A program made the position numbers and the translations under genes. From Paralithodes platypus (taxonomy: Eukaryota > Arthropoda > Malacostraca > Decapoda > Lithodidae), in NCBI GenBank assembly GCA_032716605.1, contig CM064481.1, positions 18,470,811 to 18,534,810 on the forward strand: DNA of 64,000 nucleotides. Direction: 5' to 3'. The notes below the pieces were generated by a model that was not told the DNA's origin, did not search any database, and was given only the letters and a program-made list of their open reading frames with translations. Shown one piece after another: positions 1 to 12,009 of the stretch (the stretch's first letter is position 1; every line of letters starts with the position of its first letter).

Positions 1-1281
1 GAGATGGTCCGGCGCCGAAAAAAGCGAGAGGAGCGTCTAGGAAATACCAAAAGAGGCCCAGAAAAAAGCGTCATCTCCTTATGAACTCAAAGCGACGATG
101 GCCATCAAGCTGAGCAGTGTCTTCCTTGATAATATCCTGACTCAACCGTTCAAGGGAGAGGCCAAGGAAGACACACCAGGGGAGAGGAGGCACAATCCCC
201 TAGGAACCACCCAACCCACAGAGACTAGAGCAAAGCCCCATGAGGAGAAGTGGCAGTGAAGGGTGGTTTGGCACAAACAGGGGCCCCCGTAGGGTACCCC
301 AGGATTGGGCAAAAGGGTATGAAAAGGATGGAGGTGAAAACAGTAAGGGAACACAAAAACCAGTAAATGAAACTGGCGAGAAAAAGGGTGGCCTAGCCGT
401 GAGGAGAGAATGTGTCAGGGGCGAAAAAAAACCCTGTGGTGTGAGGGAGGGGCCCCCGTGTGGTACCCCAGGATATCACCGAACCACCAAGCGCCCAGGC
501 CCTTGAGACACGGTGAAGGCTCGAAAGGGGGGACTCGGGAATAACGCTAATAATTCGGCCGACACAAACCCTACAAACAGCACCGCCACCACGAAATCTC
601 AGATCGTGAACCAACTGTACACCTAGGCTTAGAAAATATGAAATCACATAGGGGCCTAGCAATTCCTGAATGAGAAACAAGCTAGGCTAAAATAAGCTAA
701 AAGCTAAACTATGCCCAGGGTAACAGGAAAAAAGAATATGAAAAGAAAAAGGAATGAAAAACACACACGAGGAACACCAGGGGACCCCCGTACCTTCCGG
801 TAGCTATTTCCACACGCTTCTCCATTAAACACACTGAGGAGCCCATTTTACGTGTGCCCTAGATCACGTAACATCTGTCCTAACAAAAAAGAAGGCCAGA
901 TAAGCCGAAACGAACCTAAACAGGGTGAATTAAAGGAGCACAACAAAAGCGACTGCATTCAATGGAGCGCGTGAAAAAAATGATGACAAGAGAGGGTCGC
1001 TCATGCGCACGTTCGACAGGGATCTGCACATGACGGAACACAGGATGGGCCTTAAGCGGTAACTAAGGTAAACCCCTTTTTCTTCTCTTCTATGCTTTTT
1101 TCACCTTCGGTTGTAGTTTTGGTTAATGTACAACGTCTCCTAGAGCAAGATAAGGAGTAGACTCTAGACGTTTTCTTTTTAACCGCGGTTGGAATGACGA
1201 CATAGCAGTCAAAATAGACAAGTCGTCATTGCAATTAGGTTAATAGCCTTGACGTTGGATTTGCCAAGACTACTAACAAAT
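1..1281 (-). mobile_element. DIRS-type element, 5' terminal part (copy 1, cut by window edge)
   Basis: This stretch is a near-copy of 48036-49302, the right (5') end of the complete DIRS element at 41291-49302. It carries the same leader, the same inverted terminal repeat (about 970-1281) and the same right terminus ending CTAACAAAT at 1281. Only the 5' leader and ITR lie in the window; the coding part lies before base 1. No ORF here looks real. Relative to the second copy it has many single extra bases (for example in the A-run near 425-432), so either it is diverged or the consensus is poor here. Confidence 0.85.
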
Positions 1282-1460
1282 TTAACACAATGACGCTGGA
1301 AGCTCCGTTCGTAATCCCGTTTAATAGAAGATGTTTTAGGTGTTTTCGTAAAGCAAAAACACTTCACTATTCATTGAACAACAGTTCCACCATTTCAAAT
1401 ATGGCCGACTGGCCCGACTCCGAGAGATTATAAACACCAAGGATAATAAATTAATCAATG

Positions 1461-1620
1461 TGACGTCGTAGAGGGATTGAGAAACAAAAGAGGCTCATTA
1501 TATGGACTGACGTGTATATCTACACCCGTTAAAATGTTGCGAGAATTTGTGACGTCACCGTCTAGACAGTGACGTACTCCCACAACAACCATTCATATGC
1601 CATCATCCCTCGTGACGTCA
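1461..1620. promoter_or_regulatory. Cluster of five TGACGT (CRE/ATF-type) motifs
   Basis: TGACGT occurs at 1461, 1508, 1550, 1570 and 1613. Two are the full palindrome TGACGTCA (1550-1557 and 1613-1620), the binding site of CREB/ATF bZIP proteins. A CCAAT-like word follows near 1636. No gene start is visible downstream, so a promoter role is only a guess; it may be a promoter of a decayed element. Confidence 0.3.
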
Positions 1621-1879
1621 CACCCAGTTTATTGACCAATAGATATCAGTATACAACTCGACTCACCTTCCACTCGTCATCCACCAGCTGAGCTGGGAAA
1701 TTGTAAAAGTGAGTCCACAGATGCCCTCTAAATTATTCATTTACCAAGTATATTTTCCATTTATACTATACTACGAAGCAGCAACATATATATGTACAAA
1801 CAACAAATATGCTATAACACTGCACAGTTCTTGAGATATAATCTACAGTAAACTTTTTTCCCCGTTTAATCCAGACGAC

Positions 1880-2045
1880 CCGGAATAATTCCGAACTCAT
1901 CCCAATAGTCCGAATTTTTTCAATTTGGAGGGCCAAATCCGAATGTCACCCAATAGTCCCGAATTTTTTCAAAAATATTGATGGCCAAACTCCCGTGTGA
2001 ATTCCCCCCGACCCACTCCAATATTCCGAATTTTCTGAATTGTTC
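1880..2045. repeat. Short degenerate tandem motif
   Basis: A word like CCCAATAGTCCGAATTTTTT recurs at about 1901, 1948 and 2019, separated by related 'ggccaaa' text, giving three degraded units. Confidence 0.45.
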
Positions 2046-2727
2046 CCTTCCCCGCGCGGGGCCCGCAGCGATAATTTACCAAATACTCGGCCCCCTCTAA
2101 GCGGGGCCAAGGCCGGAACTAACAACCTGTGTCTGCTGCCGTCGATGTCGGTTTCTACCTGAACACGTTGTTTATCCCGTTTTTGTTTATTCCTGTGAGA
2201 TTATTCGTGACTTAGCGGTGACCCTTAGTGACATTTGGGTGTCCAGCCCAGCACAAAGTGTTCCAGGTGCAACGAAGTAATGGACGGAATGACAAGAACA
2301 AAGATAAGAGGAAGCACGTACCCGCCCCCTGGTCCCATAGGCTGATTAAATTGGCGAGTGCGTGATAGTGCGATGGTAGAGAACAGGCAGTAAAATAATC
2401 GGCGGTAAAAAGGGGGGGTTAATTGGAAACTTGGTTTTTAATAATCCGGTGCCCTTTCATTGCCGTTCCCCACGTTTCAAACATAGTTGAAAGGCACCAA
2501 AAAAGGGGCCTAACTTTTAATCGACAGTTTTGTTGGCCTTTGGAAAGGTCCAGTTACCACGGCGTTGATGTGTAGAACAAGGGACAAATGAAACCAAAAT
2601 TCCAAAACATGAAAAAGAACTATGAACCGAGTCAACGTGCATAAGGTGGGTTTTTAACACGGCCAAGCGGGCTGAGGGCAAAGCCCACTATCCTTCAGGG
2701 GCTTTTATGATACATTGAAAAGGCCAA

Positions 2728-4456
2728 ATGCAAATTCCTGGGTTGATATGGGTAATATGGAAGACCGAATATAAAATTCCTACCGAACGGCTGGTTGAGA
2801 ACACTTTAAAATTAGGTCAAATGGGATTAGGGTCCCTAAAGACTGTCCGCGCGGAGAAAAGAATTCCTGTTCTGGGCACGACCAAAGAAGCGCCGCCGAT
2901 CGGGTTTGCAACCACACTTTTTTTTCCTATCCATTGTTCATGATTCTACCAGCCTCGACCTCCAGCACCCAAAAAGCTCTGTCAACGCCGAACGAGACAA
3001 GGGCCTATATTGTCCTGCTGTTTTTTGGCCAACAAGGAACATTAAGCTGGCTCTAGGAGCGATGAGCAAAGGGCCTTGGCACCCGGATTCAAAAATGAAT
3101 AAACACGAACGTCTCAACCCAATCCATGCTTGAAACGTGGGAAATGCTTTTCCGGGTAAAATGTCGGCAATCCGGTTGGTGTTGGTGTTATCGCGCGAAA
3201 GGCTTTATAGAATCCCCGTGCTTTCAAGAAACCATGCGACGTGGAAAAGTTGCCCCAGGTGGAACTATTGATGCCACAGAGCCAATGACAATGGATGACC
3301 TAGCCCAAGTATTCCATGATTTGGTTTCTTTAAAACACTTTTGTTCCCGAAGTCAAAGGCCTACTTTCAAGTCGGATTCTGCGCCCCCCTTTGGTTCTGA
3401 GGACACCAAGGCTGTTCCCCCTATTCCTGGAATAACTTGCCAAGAGCAACCTATTCCCCAAGGATCTGGCCCCACGTAACTAGTGGGGTCCCTGGAAACA
3501 TCCTTTTGTCACCGCTACTTGCCCCCTAATGTGACCCTAGGTCTGAATTACAACCAATTGGACCCACAAGGGTTGATGTGCCCAAAAGTTTTTAAGCAGA
3601 GAGCATTACAAGTCCGTCATTTTTTTGCCCGCAAGCTGATTAACTCTGAGGCATCAGTAAAAAATTTCCACGTCACGTTTTTACATCAAGGATGCCATAT
3701 ATGATGCTCTGCCCTAGACTGGAAAGGATGTTTCAGAGGTAACCCTCAAGAAATGTTGGACCAAGCTGTCATGACACAGGTTGAGCACCCTCCCCTGAAG
3801 ACGGTTGAAGAAGATGAGCACGATTTTCGAAGGCCGTTTCTTGGCCGAGCTCGCAGGGAGGCACATCAACGAAAATCCGACGGCACTGATGGATACAGTG
3901 CCCCGGTCCAAACGACCCCAAGATGGATGACTCTGAAGGAGGATATTGAGGACGCAGTGGGTTGATGTCGATGGTGTACCTGCAGGGCGAGGCAGAGGCT
4001 GACAGATACAGAAATTATCACGGAGTGTTGTTGGAGCCAGAATATGTTGAGGAGCACTCGTCTGAGGAAGACGGAAGAGGCAGATGACGATGGCCAAAGT
4101 AACCTCGGAAGGACAGCAGAGGCTACCTATTTCGATGGTATGGTCAAATTTGTGGAACAGTTCTAGCCAATATAATGCAAGTGAATAAACAATCGATTTC
4201 CACATCCTCCGTACATGAGCTTCTATGACGGAACAAGGTGGGGCAGGGCAATGTCGAAGCAGGCAGACACTCAGGGAAACTGATGAAAACTATGCACCTC
4301 GACATGGCCGACTCCGATCGAGATGAACCAGATATAACCCTTAGACCCTGCAACAATGCACTCTCACAGACGACGCGCCGTAACCAGATCACCCCTGACC
4401 CTCTTAACACACAAGAACCTATGCCTCTTGCTGATTTTGAAGGCTGGGGGACATAG
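2728..4456 (+). other. Unassigned coding-like stretch with many frame breaks
   Basis: Several short plus-strand open frames follow each other (2728-2943, 2906-3133, 3126-3479, 3483-3704, 3753-3965, 4238-4456). Together they suggest a decayed or error-damaged coding sequence rather than one gene. I see no recognisable domain or catalytic motif. The region lies in the part of the window where paralogous repeats show many one-base insertions, so frameshifts may be assembly errors. It could be a degraded retroelement ORF or a host exon; I cannot tell. Confidence 0.2.
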
Positions 4457-4499
4457 CATCCCACTGTGAAAGGCCAATCCTCGAGGATTAGAACAGCCG

Positions 4500-4715
4500 A
4501 CACTGTGGCTGCTCCTGCCAGCCTCGCCACTCCGAAGGTCAGCCCCAGCACGCCCCTGTGGTAGCCCCAGCACACCCCTGTGTGGTAGTCTGCCCTGCAA
4601 GCCTAGCCACTCCTGAGGCATTTATTGCCCATGCCGCCCCCTGTGGTAGCCCCAGACACCCCCTGTGGTAGCTCCTGCCAGCCCTAACCATTCCTGAGAG
4701 TAGCGCTAGCAATAG
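4500..4715. repeat. Minisatellite, CCCCTGTGGTAGCCCCAG-type unit
   Basis: The words CCCCTGTGGTAG, GCCCCAGCAC and CTCCTGCCAGCC alternate several times between about 4507 and 4685, giving an irregular tandem repeat of roughly 20-50 bp units. Confidence 0.6.
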
Positions 4716-5068
4716 CTCCCCCTTAAGATATTGAAGGCTTGGCGATTAGGCTGTGGAGTAATAATCTGTGAGGTGTAGTACGATTTAAGGACCCCAAAAA
4801 AAATATAAAACCAGCAAAATACACAAAAAAAAATAAGTCTTTTTCAGTTAGACTGTTACATATTAACGTACAACTTTAAAATACAGACAGCCAGTGATTA
4901 TAAGTTACGAATATGGGGCTAGGGGGCCTAGTGGCCCCCTGGGTTGGCGCTGGTGCTGAGGGGCTTATATCTTCAATGCTACACATCTCTTCTCTTCACT
5001 ATGGGTTGGCGTTATAAGTCATGATTAGTCATGATTATCATACTTATCATTATTATCCTGTGTTTGTG
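4716..5068. other. No recognisable gene before the gap
   Basis: AT-rich sequence with A-runs and a repeated 'catgatta' word just before the gap. The rest of LINE A's RT, expected on the far side of the BEL insertion, is not visible here. Confidence 0.4.
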
Positions 5069-5168
5069 NNNNNNNNNNNNNNNNNNNNNNNNNNNNNNNN
5101 NNNNNNNNNNNNNNNNNNNNNNNNNNNNNNNNNNNNNNNNNNNNNNNNNNNNNNNNNNNNNNNNNNNN
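5069..5168. other. Assembly gap (100 N)
   Basis: One hundred consecutive N, the conventional length for a gap of unknown size. It removes the outer end of the BEL 3' LTR and the target site on that side. Open frames crossing it are artefacts. Confidence 0.99.
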
Positions 5169-5843
5169 TAAGGGTTAATATTAGCCAGGAATTTAACGTC
5201 ACGCAAATAGTTCCACGTGGCAATGAGGCAAGGGAGAACGCTTTACCCAATATGGGCGGTGGACCAATGGGGAACGAGACTCTTGGTACCAAGACCCGAT
5301 GTCAAGTTGTTAAAGAAAGGAATAAATGATTACATGGGAATGGACATGAATAATATGCTTATCTACAGTCCCAGTCATGATGTCGATGGGGGGGGAGAGC
5401 GTTTCGTTTATGGTGTAGTTGTGTGTTATTGCTGTATGTGTATTGTGATTAGAAGGCACAAAAAGCACGATCAACTGAGGGCGGAAAATTAGATGTTAAA
5501 ACTGGTTGGTGTTCTTGAAGGCTCTTGGCGTACCTCAAAAGCACACCCTTGCTGCCTTGGCAAACCGCCAGGAGCCCAAATTATCCGTACCGCATTTAGG
5601 TTGCTCTATACGATAAATTATATTTAATATATACGATAAATTCATATATACCTACATAAGACCATGGCAATATTGCTTGAATAGCATGATTAGGCCTTTT
5701 ATAACTTAACTTATTTACAATCTTATAATATACGATCTACTCGTCCTACGTCGTGCTGTGGATGAGAGATCGTGAATCGTGACGTCACAGAGACATACAA
5801 GATCACAAAAGAGTCATATTCTAGTCGTATTATATACGATACA
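5169..5843 (-). repeat. BEL 3' LTR (outer end lost in gap)
   Basis: Matches 12929-13557 of the 5' LTR along its length; the first ~164 bases (plus-strand order) fall in the N gap. Compared with its partner it carries many extra single bases, such as a G-run near 5388-5395. It includes a TGACGTCA motif near 5780, also present in the 5' LTR near 13496. Confidence 0.85.
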
Positions 5844-5857
5844 CTCCCCCCACAAAA
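5844..5857 (-). promoter_or_regulatory. Polypurine tract of the BEL element
   Basis: On the minus strand the bases TTTTGTGGGGGGAG end exactly where the 3' LTR begins (TGTATC). A purine run at this place primes plus-strand DNA synthesis in LTR retroelements. It is absent next to the 5' LTR, as expected. Confidence 0.8.
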
Positions 5858-6495
5858 TAGAGACCTGAACGCCCACCTTACACCTAAAGTTGCCCAGAGG
5901 CTATCTTCTGACGCCACAATGGCGACAGGCGCCAGCAGCACGCGCGTCTGGGACGCGTCCCGGTCCCGAGAATGATCACCATCAGTATGAGGTGAGTCGT
6001 TCCTTCGAGAATCCTCGGACCCAGCAATGAACAAGGTGGAGCCTCAGATTGCAATGCGGAATTACGAGCTCCAAAGCGTACAAACGTGCGATAGGCCTCC
6101 CGAACAGTAGTTCCAGTTGGCTGTCTCATAGCGCCACCCGCTCTACAGAGTCTGGCCCCCTTGTATAACCTCTAACACGACTGGCACTAATTTCCAGTAT
6201 AATAAACCGAGGACTATCTTCTTTAATTAAAACAACCTTCGCCAACTGTAAGGTTGCCGTTGGTTTCTACCCAGAGGGAGTAACACTCCTTTCCCGTCAA
6301 TGCCTAGCAGATATTCACTAATCCACCGTTTTCCTAAAATCCTCGATTATCCTGGTATATAATACTGGTATCTCTTAGACACCCCGCACCACCCTCAGGA
6401 GTTAACAACGAGGGATCCTCTAACTCTACTGATTGATTGGAAATCAGATGGAAACGCAGTCAATGGTTTTCCCATATAGCAAGTGAGCTTGGGCG

Positions 6496-6720
6496 TTAAT
6501 GGTAGATGGTTCTTGCAGGGTCCTGGTGGTACAACGTATGTAAGCCGGGCGGATCATTCACGACTGCCTCTATCGCTGTGAGGACGGTCGTCAACTCAAC
6601 TCGTTCTTTAATAGAGCACGTCCCTACAAAAACCGCTCTTAGTCCAACTTTACTATGCCGACACATTCGTTCCCACATGCCACCCAACCAAGGTGCCTTA
6701 ACTGGATTTGATGAAACCTA
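6496..6720 (-). pseudogene. BEL integrase remnant (C-terminal part of catalytic core)
   Basis: The minus-strand frame 6687-6496 contains GGMWERM followed some 30 residues later by LTAIEAVVND. In BEL/Pao integrases a W-G-GxWERL block precedes the block EIEAxxNxRPL that carries the catalytic glutamate, so this is the end of the DDE core. The usual RP is PP here. Upstream integrase and the RT/RNase H region (about 7000-10300) cannot be read as continuous frames. The remnant lies where a BEL integrase should be, between RT and the 3' LTR. Confidence 0.6.
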
Positions 6721-6989
6721 CATTCTCACTTCTTCTCTCCCAAAAAAGTGATGATAGTCAGGATCACTACTCATATCCTTTAGATATTTGATTGCTTGGA
6801 CATAAGTGGGAGCATTGTCGCTAAGAATGCGTTGAGGGATATGAACGACGGGCACAAAACCGTCTAAACGCCAGCATAAATTCTTTGCTTAGGAACATAT
6901 TATCACATAGATCTAGGTGTACCGCTCGAGACGTCGCACAGGGAAACAATAATATATAAACCTTCTCATGCTCCCTCGTCTTCAATGCC

Positions 6990-9900
6990 CCTGTGTAATC
7001 TAATCCTACCTCTTGGAAGGGTTCTTCGTGCTTTACCCGGCATACAGGTAGAGGTGGAGCTGGTACAGTTGCATAAGCTTTACCCCTTTAGGTCTCTGGC
7101 ATATTACACACTTTCCTCACTACGCGTCGAGCTACTTGTCGAACTCTTGGTATCCACCCTGTTGAGACGTAAATTTGATATAATATTGACATACCCCGTA
7201 GTTTTTTTACTTCCCTATGTGCAAGTATGATCAATAGATCAGTAACGTGATGTCTTGTTGGCATACAGTGATAGGTCCGTTTGTGCCGTCTGGTACAAAA
7301 CCCGACCCACTATCAGGCGCACCCTTCACACCTGATGAGGCCATTGTCTAGGTTGCAACCTTAGTTGACGCACTATATTAGGCATTAATGTCTTAATTCG
7401 AGCTTTTGCAAGGATTCTAATTTCCATTGGAAAAGGTTTCTACTTGAACCCATTTGAGCAAAGTGTTTACTTCAGCTGCTTTTAAATTCACGAGACATCA
7501 ATGTTGTGAACCCCTGTTGCAGAGTTGGCCCGGTACTTTAAGCTTGAGATTGGATACATATCGCAACACCCAAGCTACAACTCTGACTATGTTTATATTA
7601 TAGTGCACCGAATCTTTGCCCACTTCATGATAGGACCCGGTGGCTCATTTGGTTGGGCTGTAACTGCCACTGTTTTTCCAGTGGCAGAAGTCCCTCACCA
7701 ACAGCATGCCATATCGTCCATGTCACTTTCCATGGAGCCAGCCACTTTGGACCATGCCACCACCAATTCGGACTTCATTAACTGTGCTAGCTACCGTTAT
7801 TATCCCCTAGTTATGAGATCACCTAGGGTGTTCCTTTGTAGTTACATAATGATAAGCAACGTCTGGCAAAAGGGCTCTAATCTCATCTACCCTATTCTGC
7901 ACATAAAAACTGGCAGAGACTTCTTGCTATGTATCCAGTTGAGTGCGACCTGACTATCGCACCATACGGTGAACGATTTCCAATATTTAATTCGCTCTCG
8001 TATTGCTGCGTGCGTACATGTTTGCACCAGACGTGCTTTAATAGCAGCATGGACAGTCAATTCCATTTTAGGGATAGTTTACCTTTTTTAATAACCGCGG
8101 TCTAACTTTTTGGCCCTGGGCTGTAACTAAATGTGCCCCCAATGCCAAATGAAGTAACAACATATATGGCTACCCTGTTATGCCGTGGCGCTAGCATCCG
8201 CAAAACGTGGGTAACGTAACGTCACCCGGAACGCCGCCACGGTTTACGAGGTATAGGTTTAGTGACATAGGATGGCATAATTCCATCTCAACAACAATGT
8301 CCCTTGGTCATTCCAGGTCCCTCGGCAAACTGTTCATCCCATCCTATTTTAACGTCCTATCCAAACTTTCCGCACTTAGAATCCCTAGCTCTTATGGTAA
8401 CAGGTTCATGCTAGACCCAAAGGATCAAAAAATTTGGCGCAATACTTTGCTCAACAGACTTCTTTTTGTGTGCGCTCCTGTCTGCTGAGCAAAAGACCTT
8501 GTTTGGAAAAGTTAGTATGTGTCAATGTTTAGGTTGCCAGATCATCCCCATATTTTCTGGACGTGTCCTGGTTAAGAGTATGCTGTTACCATCCACATGT
8601 ATTAAACTATGAAGAATCTTCACTATTAGGTAACCCCACTTCGCGGAGTAAATAGATGTGCATCCGCAAACAATCTGCGTGCTTGCCAGTAGGCAATACA
8701 ACAACATCATCTTGAACTATCGCTAGTAACCCTGCAAATTGTCAATGTATACTCCGCGAGATAGTTTACCTTGTGTCCTCATGAGTGTCAGCTAGAATGG
8801 TTTTGTGATTGTGGCATTTAACAAAACTGCGAGGCAAGTGGCCCCCAAAGAGTACACACCCGAAAACGGTATATTATGATGGGACTTTCAGAGTCGCTAA
8901 TGGTCGGCCGAAGACACAAAGAAAGCGGGGTAACATCTCTATCTTCCCTCCTTTAGCTGTAACCATCAAGAATGCCTTCTCGAGTGTCACTGGTATAGGC
9001 ATACTTTCCCCAGCCTAAACCGTAATAGATGTTGGGACAGATCCGACACCATGGACTTACCTGGCAACAGGCAGTCATTTAGACTGGGTGTTGTTGTCTT
9101 TGGTCCCGGCAGAACCAGTCATACACCACCCGTATTGGGTGTGGTGACGCGTGTCTTTCTTTCCCCAGATGGGGCAATCCCGGACACCTTTCCGGATGTA
9201 ACATCAGTCACCCCCTAAAACCATTAAACCCATCATAGAAGACTGCTTTCACCACAACCACTTACGCCAACACACAATCACAACTCAATGAGAGCTCTGT
9301 TGGAAAGCCCCGAAATCGGGCCATGGCCTTTCTCCTGGACTCGGTGCTGTTCGGCCGGGCAGCTTAGGGGAACAACAACAACAACACACCAAAACAACCC
9401 CATGATGGGCCAGATAGTGAAACCCTACCCTTCTACACGGTTCCCGACATCGGACTCTCGTCTATAAAAGCCCCTATCCTCATAACTCCGAAATACATCG
9501 TCATACTCCTGGCGCGTACTCGGTTCGTTTACAATTTCCGCTGCACATGCGCGCAAGCGACCTAATGCCAAACCATAGTTGGTAGGCAGGCTTATCTCAC
9601 TGTTCTTCCAGGGTAAAACTAACCTTTATATGTGCTTGTCTGAGGCACAGTAGCACACAGACTCGTTTTTTTTAAACCTTTGTAAGCGCAACTTCCGCGT
9701 CATAATCAGTCTCCATAAGGATTAATGCCTATTTGAATCCAATCTCCACAGTCGTTTCCTAGGTCGAACTCCGGCAGCCATTTAGGGTCACTAGGTTGGG
9801 AATCCTCCCTTCCCAACTCCTCTGCCGCCCCCCCAAAAAGGTTGTACATGGACTCTATATATCGAGACCAGTTTTGGTTCGACCAGAAACCTTTGAGACG

Positions 9901-10300
9901 GTGTAGTAATGCACCTGTCCGCTCATGCCAAGTATCCAAAATTTAGTCGGGATTAAAATTACACACACACCAAACTTTTTAAAATCCAGGTTATACTACT
10001 TCATAATAATGATCCACACGACAAGGTAGAACATGCACCTCACTCTGATTTCCCATGGGATCTGACAAGTTAACCCCCTTGCTACGTAATGCGTGTTCCA
10101 CCTTCTTCACAGACCCCACAGATACATAGTCTGGGCTAGGGTGTCTACTACGATACAAGTCATAAAGGAGCGCTCGGTTTACGATTAGAAATGTATTGAA
10201 ATCTCACGCTATCTCGTTAAGTCTTTGTTTGCCACATGTGTTTGTTGTAACTTTCATTAATCGTTTTTAGGAGTAGTAGTTTGGGTGTTGGAAGGAACAT
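6990..10300 (-). pseudogene. Expected BEL RT/RNase H/integrase N-part, unreadable
   Basis: By position this 3.3 kb should encode reverse transcriptase, RNase H and the integrase zinc finger of the BEL element. I find no clean RT motif in any single frame. Short open frames on both strands (for example 7525-7953 plus, 8522-8710 minus, 9706-9939 minus) look like chance or fragments. The state fits either old decay or the high indel level seen in this part of the assembly. Confidence 0.4.
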
Positions 10301-10305
10301 AATCA

Positions 10306-10593
10306 TCAGTAAACCCCTGTGAAGCCCTGTAATCTGAAGAGTCTCAGGCCCCTACGATTCTGTGCTTCAAGCCCACTAGTACGGACCCCCATCGTTATAA
10401 AGGAACGTTGAGAACCTTGATCTAGGAAGTACCCGAGCAAAACCCTTTTGTTACTGTCATTACGCTTCCCATGGGAATCTGTATGTGGGCAACATAGTGT
10501 GGTCCTGTGCGTGCTTACCGTCGTTCCACAGTTGTAAGTACCCTCATTTTTGACTTCCTTTGACTTTATCTGCTGTAGGACACAACTTATCAA
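10306..10593 (-). pseudogene. BEL aspartic protease remnant
   Basis: The minus-strand frame contains LDQGSQRSFIT. BEL/Pao proteases carry LLDSGSQRSFI, where D-S-G is the active site; here the S is Q. The position between gag (11034-11798) and integrase (~6500) is right for a protease. The frame is short and its flanks do not join gag without frameshifts. Confidence rests on the GSQRSFI block, which is characteristic of this family. Confidence 0.65.
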
Positions 10594-11033
10594 AGTGATG
10601 TCCTTTGCAGTGGCCGGGACAGGGGCCTTAAAGTATGTAGGCAGTACATTGTCCCCTGCTTACCATTGTTCTTTACCCTTAGACAACCTACACATCAGCT
10701 TCAATCTTTTTCGCCTGTGCTAGTTTTGTTTCATTGTGTTTGGGTATGTGTATGCAGAAACCTCCATTTATGTTGTTGTTACATAGCTTACATAGAATCT
10801 GAGCAGGTTTTCTTATACACCACCCTCTTGCTTTACTTTAGTCCCCACTGTCATGGCTTCACTGTTCCCCTCTTCTCCCACATTCTCACTTCACTCCCGA
10901 CTCATACATTCTCCCTTTGTTCAACTGTAGATTATTGATCTCTTTACTGAACTGAGTTTTGAACTCCCCCAGCTCAAATTATCTTAACCTTAGCAAGTAT
11001 TGCCATTAGGAAGCTTCTGACGCAAGATACGGA

Positions 11034-11798
11034 CTAATCCATTTCCTGCGTGGTAAGCCCTAGGGTATCTAGCGATCGAGTATGGCACTCCATATTTGCC
11101 CTGAAGTTTGTCAACTCATCAACCTTATACTGTGGTTCTGCGAGCCCCAACAAGGCAACGACATGGGCCATCTGGGCCATCTTCAACTGCTCTCTATCCC
11201 CGTATGTGGACTCTAATAAGTGTACCGCTTCAAGATAACTACCACCTACTACTGCAAAACCCTCTATTAAATGTAAGGCCTCTCCTTCCATTTGGTCCTT
11301 CAGATAGTGAAACTTGCGGACATTATCCAAAGAGGATTCATGAACCGTAGATCGAAATACGTCCCAGAAAGCTAACCACTCGGTTAACTTGCCCCCAAAT
11401 GTAGGAAGATTGAGCTTTGGGAGGTGTAAAGTATGTTTTGGTTCAGCCCTTCTATGGGCCTCATCATCGCCTCCCTTCTTACTTGCGACAGCACGCTGTA
11501 ATAGGTACTTCGCTCTAAAGACAGTTTCGTCATAGAGAGCGCGATTATCACACTCTGTAACAATCTCTTCCTGCTCTGTCAGGTCAGCCACAAGCACCTC
11601 ACTCAGAGCCGTAATACGACCGTGGGTAGCCTGGACGATTTCTAATCTAGCCTCCAATTCCTCTAGTTCAGCAGTAGTGATGAAAGTGTTGACGTCCACA
11701 ATTAGCCTATTTAATACTCCCCGAAGTCCCGCCCTTTGATTTTTAGGGGCTTTGATCAGCACACCACTAGACGGTGTCTCTTTACCGTTTTTATCCAT
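11034..11798 (-). CDS. BEL/Pao gag polyprotein, N-terminal part
   Basis: A 254-residue open frame starting with ATG at 11798. The middle carries LPKLNLPTFGGKLTEWLAF followed by FHYLKDQMEGEALHLIEGF, the signature of the DUF1759-type gag of BEL/Pao elements (LPxLxLPxFxG..WxxFWDxF...KxxYLxxxLxGEA). A helical, charged N-terminal half (about residues 20-110) precedes it. Gag should assemble the cytoplasmic particle that packages element RNA. The frame stops near 11034; downstream sequence is frame-broken, so the zinc knuckle, if any, is not visible. The ATG at 11798 is the first in frame and fits a gag start. Confidence 0.8.
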   Translation of the reverse strand: MDKNGKETPSSGVLIKAPKNQRAGLRGVLNRLIVDVNTFITTAELEELEARLEIVQATHGRITALSEVLVADLTEQEEIVTECDNRALYDETVFRAKYLLQRAVASKKGGDDEAHRRAEPKHTLHLPKLNLPTFGGKLTEWLAFWDVFRSTVHESSLDNVRKFHYLKDQMEGEALHLIEGFAVVGGSYLEAVHLLESTYGDREQLKMAQMAHVVALLGLAEPQYKVDELTNFRANMECHTRSLDTLGLTTQEMD

Positions 11799-12009
11799 TT
11801 TGCTTGCGAGCCTATAGGCTATGTATCTAAATATTACGTTACAAAAACAACGGCCAAATAATAGGCTACTTAAGAGACGCCAACCGGCGGACTTCTATGT
11901 TATGGAGAAAAAATAGTACACTAAAATAGCAATACCTACTAATGGATCATATTGAACAAGAAAAAATGTTAGGTCAGGTCATATGTCACAGGAAGTCTGA
12001 AACGGAAAA

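Larger units (their letters stand above)
1282..2700. other. Unassigned AT-rich sequence flanking DIRS copy 1
   Basis: I recognise no gene here. The stretch contains the CRE-like motif cluster and the short tandem motif listed separately, and otherwise no coding signal I can support. Confidence 0.4.

Noticed and set aside
3714..4575. Minus-strand ORFs of 163 and 143 codons
   Set aside because: They overlap a chain of plus-strand frames, show no domain, and lie in error-prone sequence.
5012..5329. Open frames crossing the N run
   Set aside because: They read through 100 unknown bases; not genes.
7525..7953. 142-codon plus-strand ORF
   Set aside because: It lies antisense in the BEL pol region and resembles no family.
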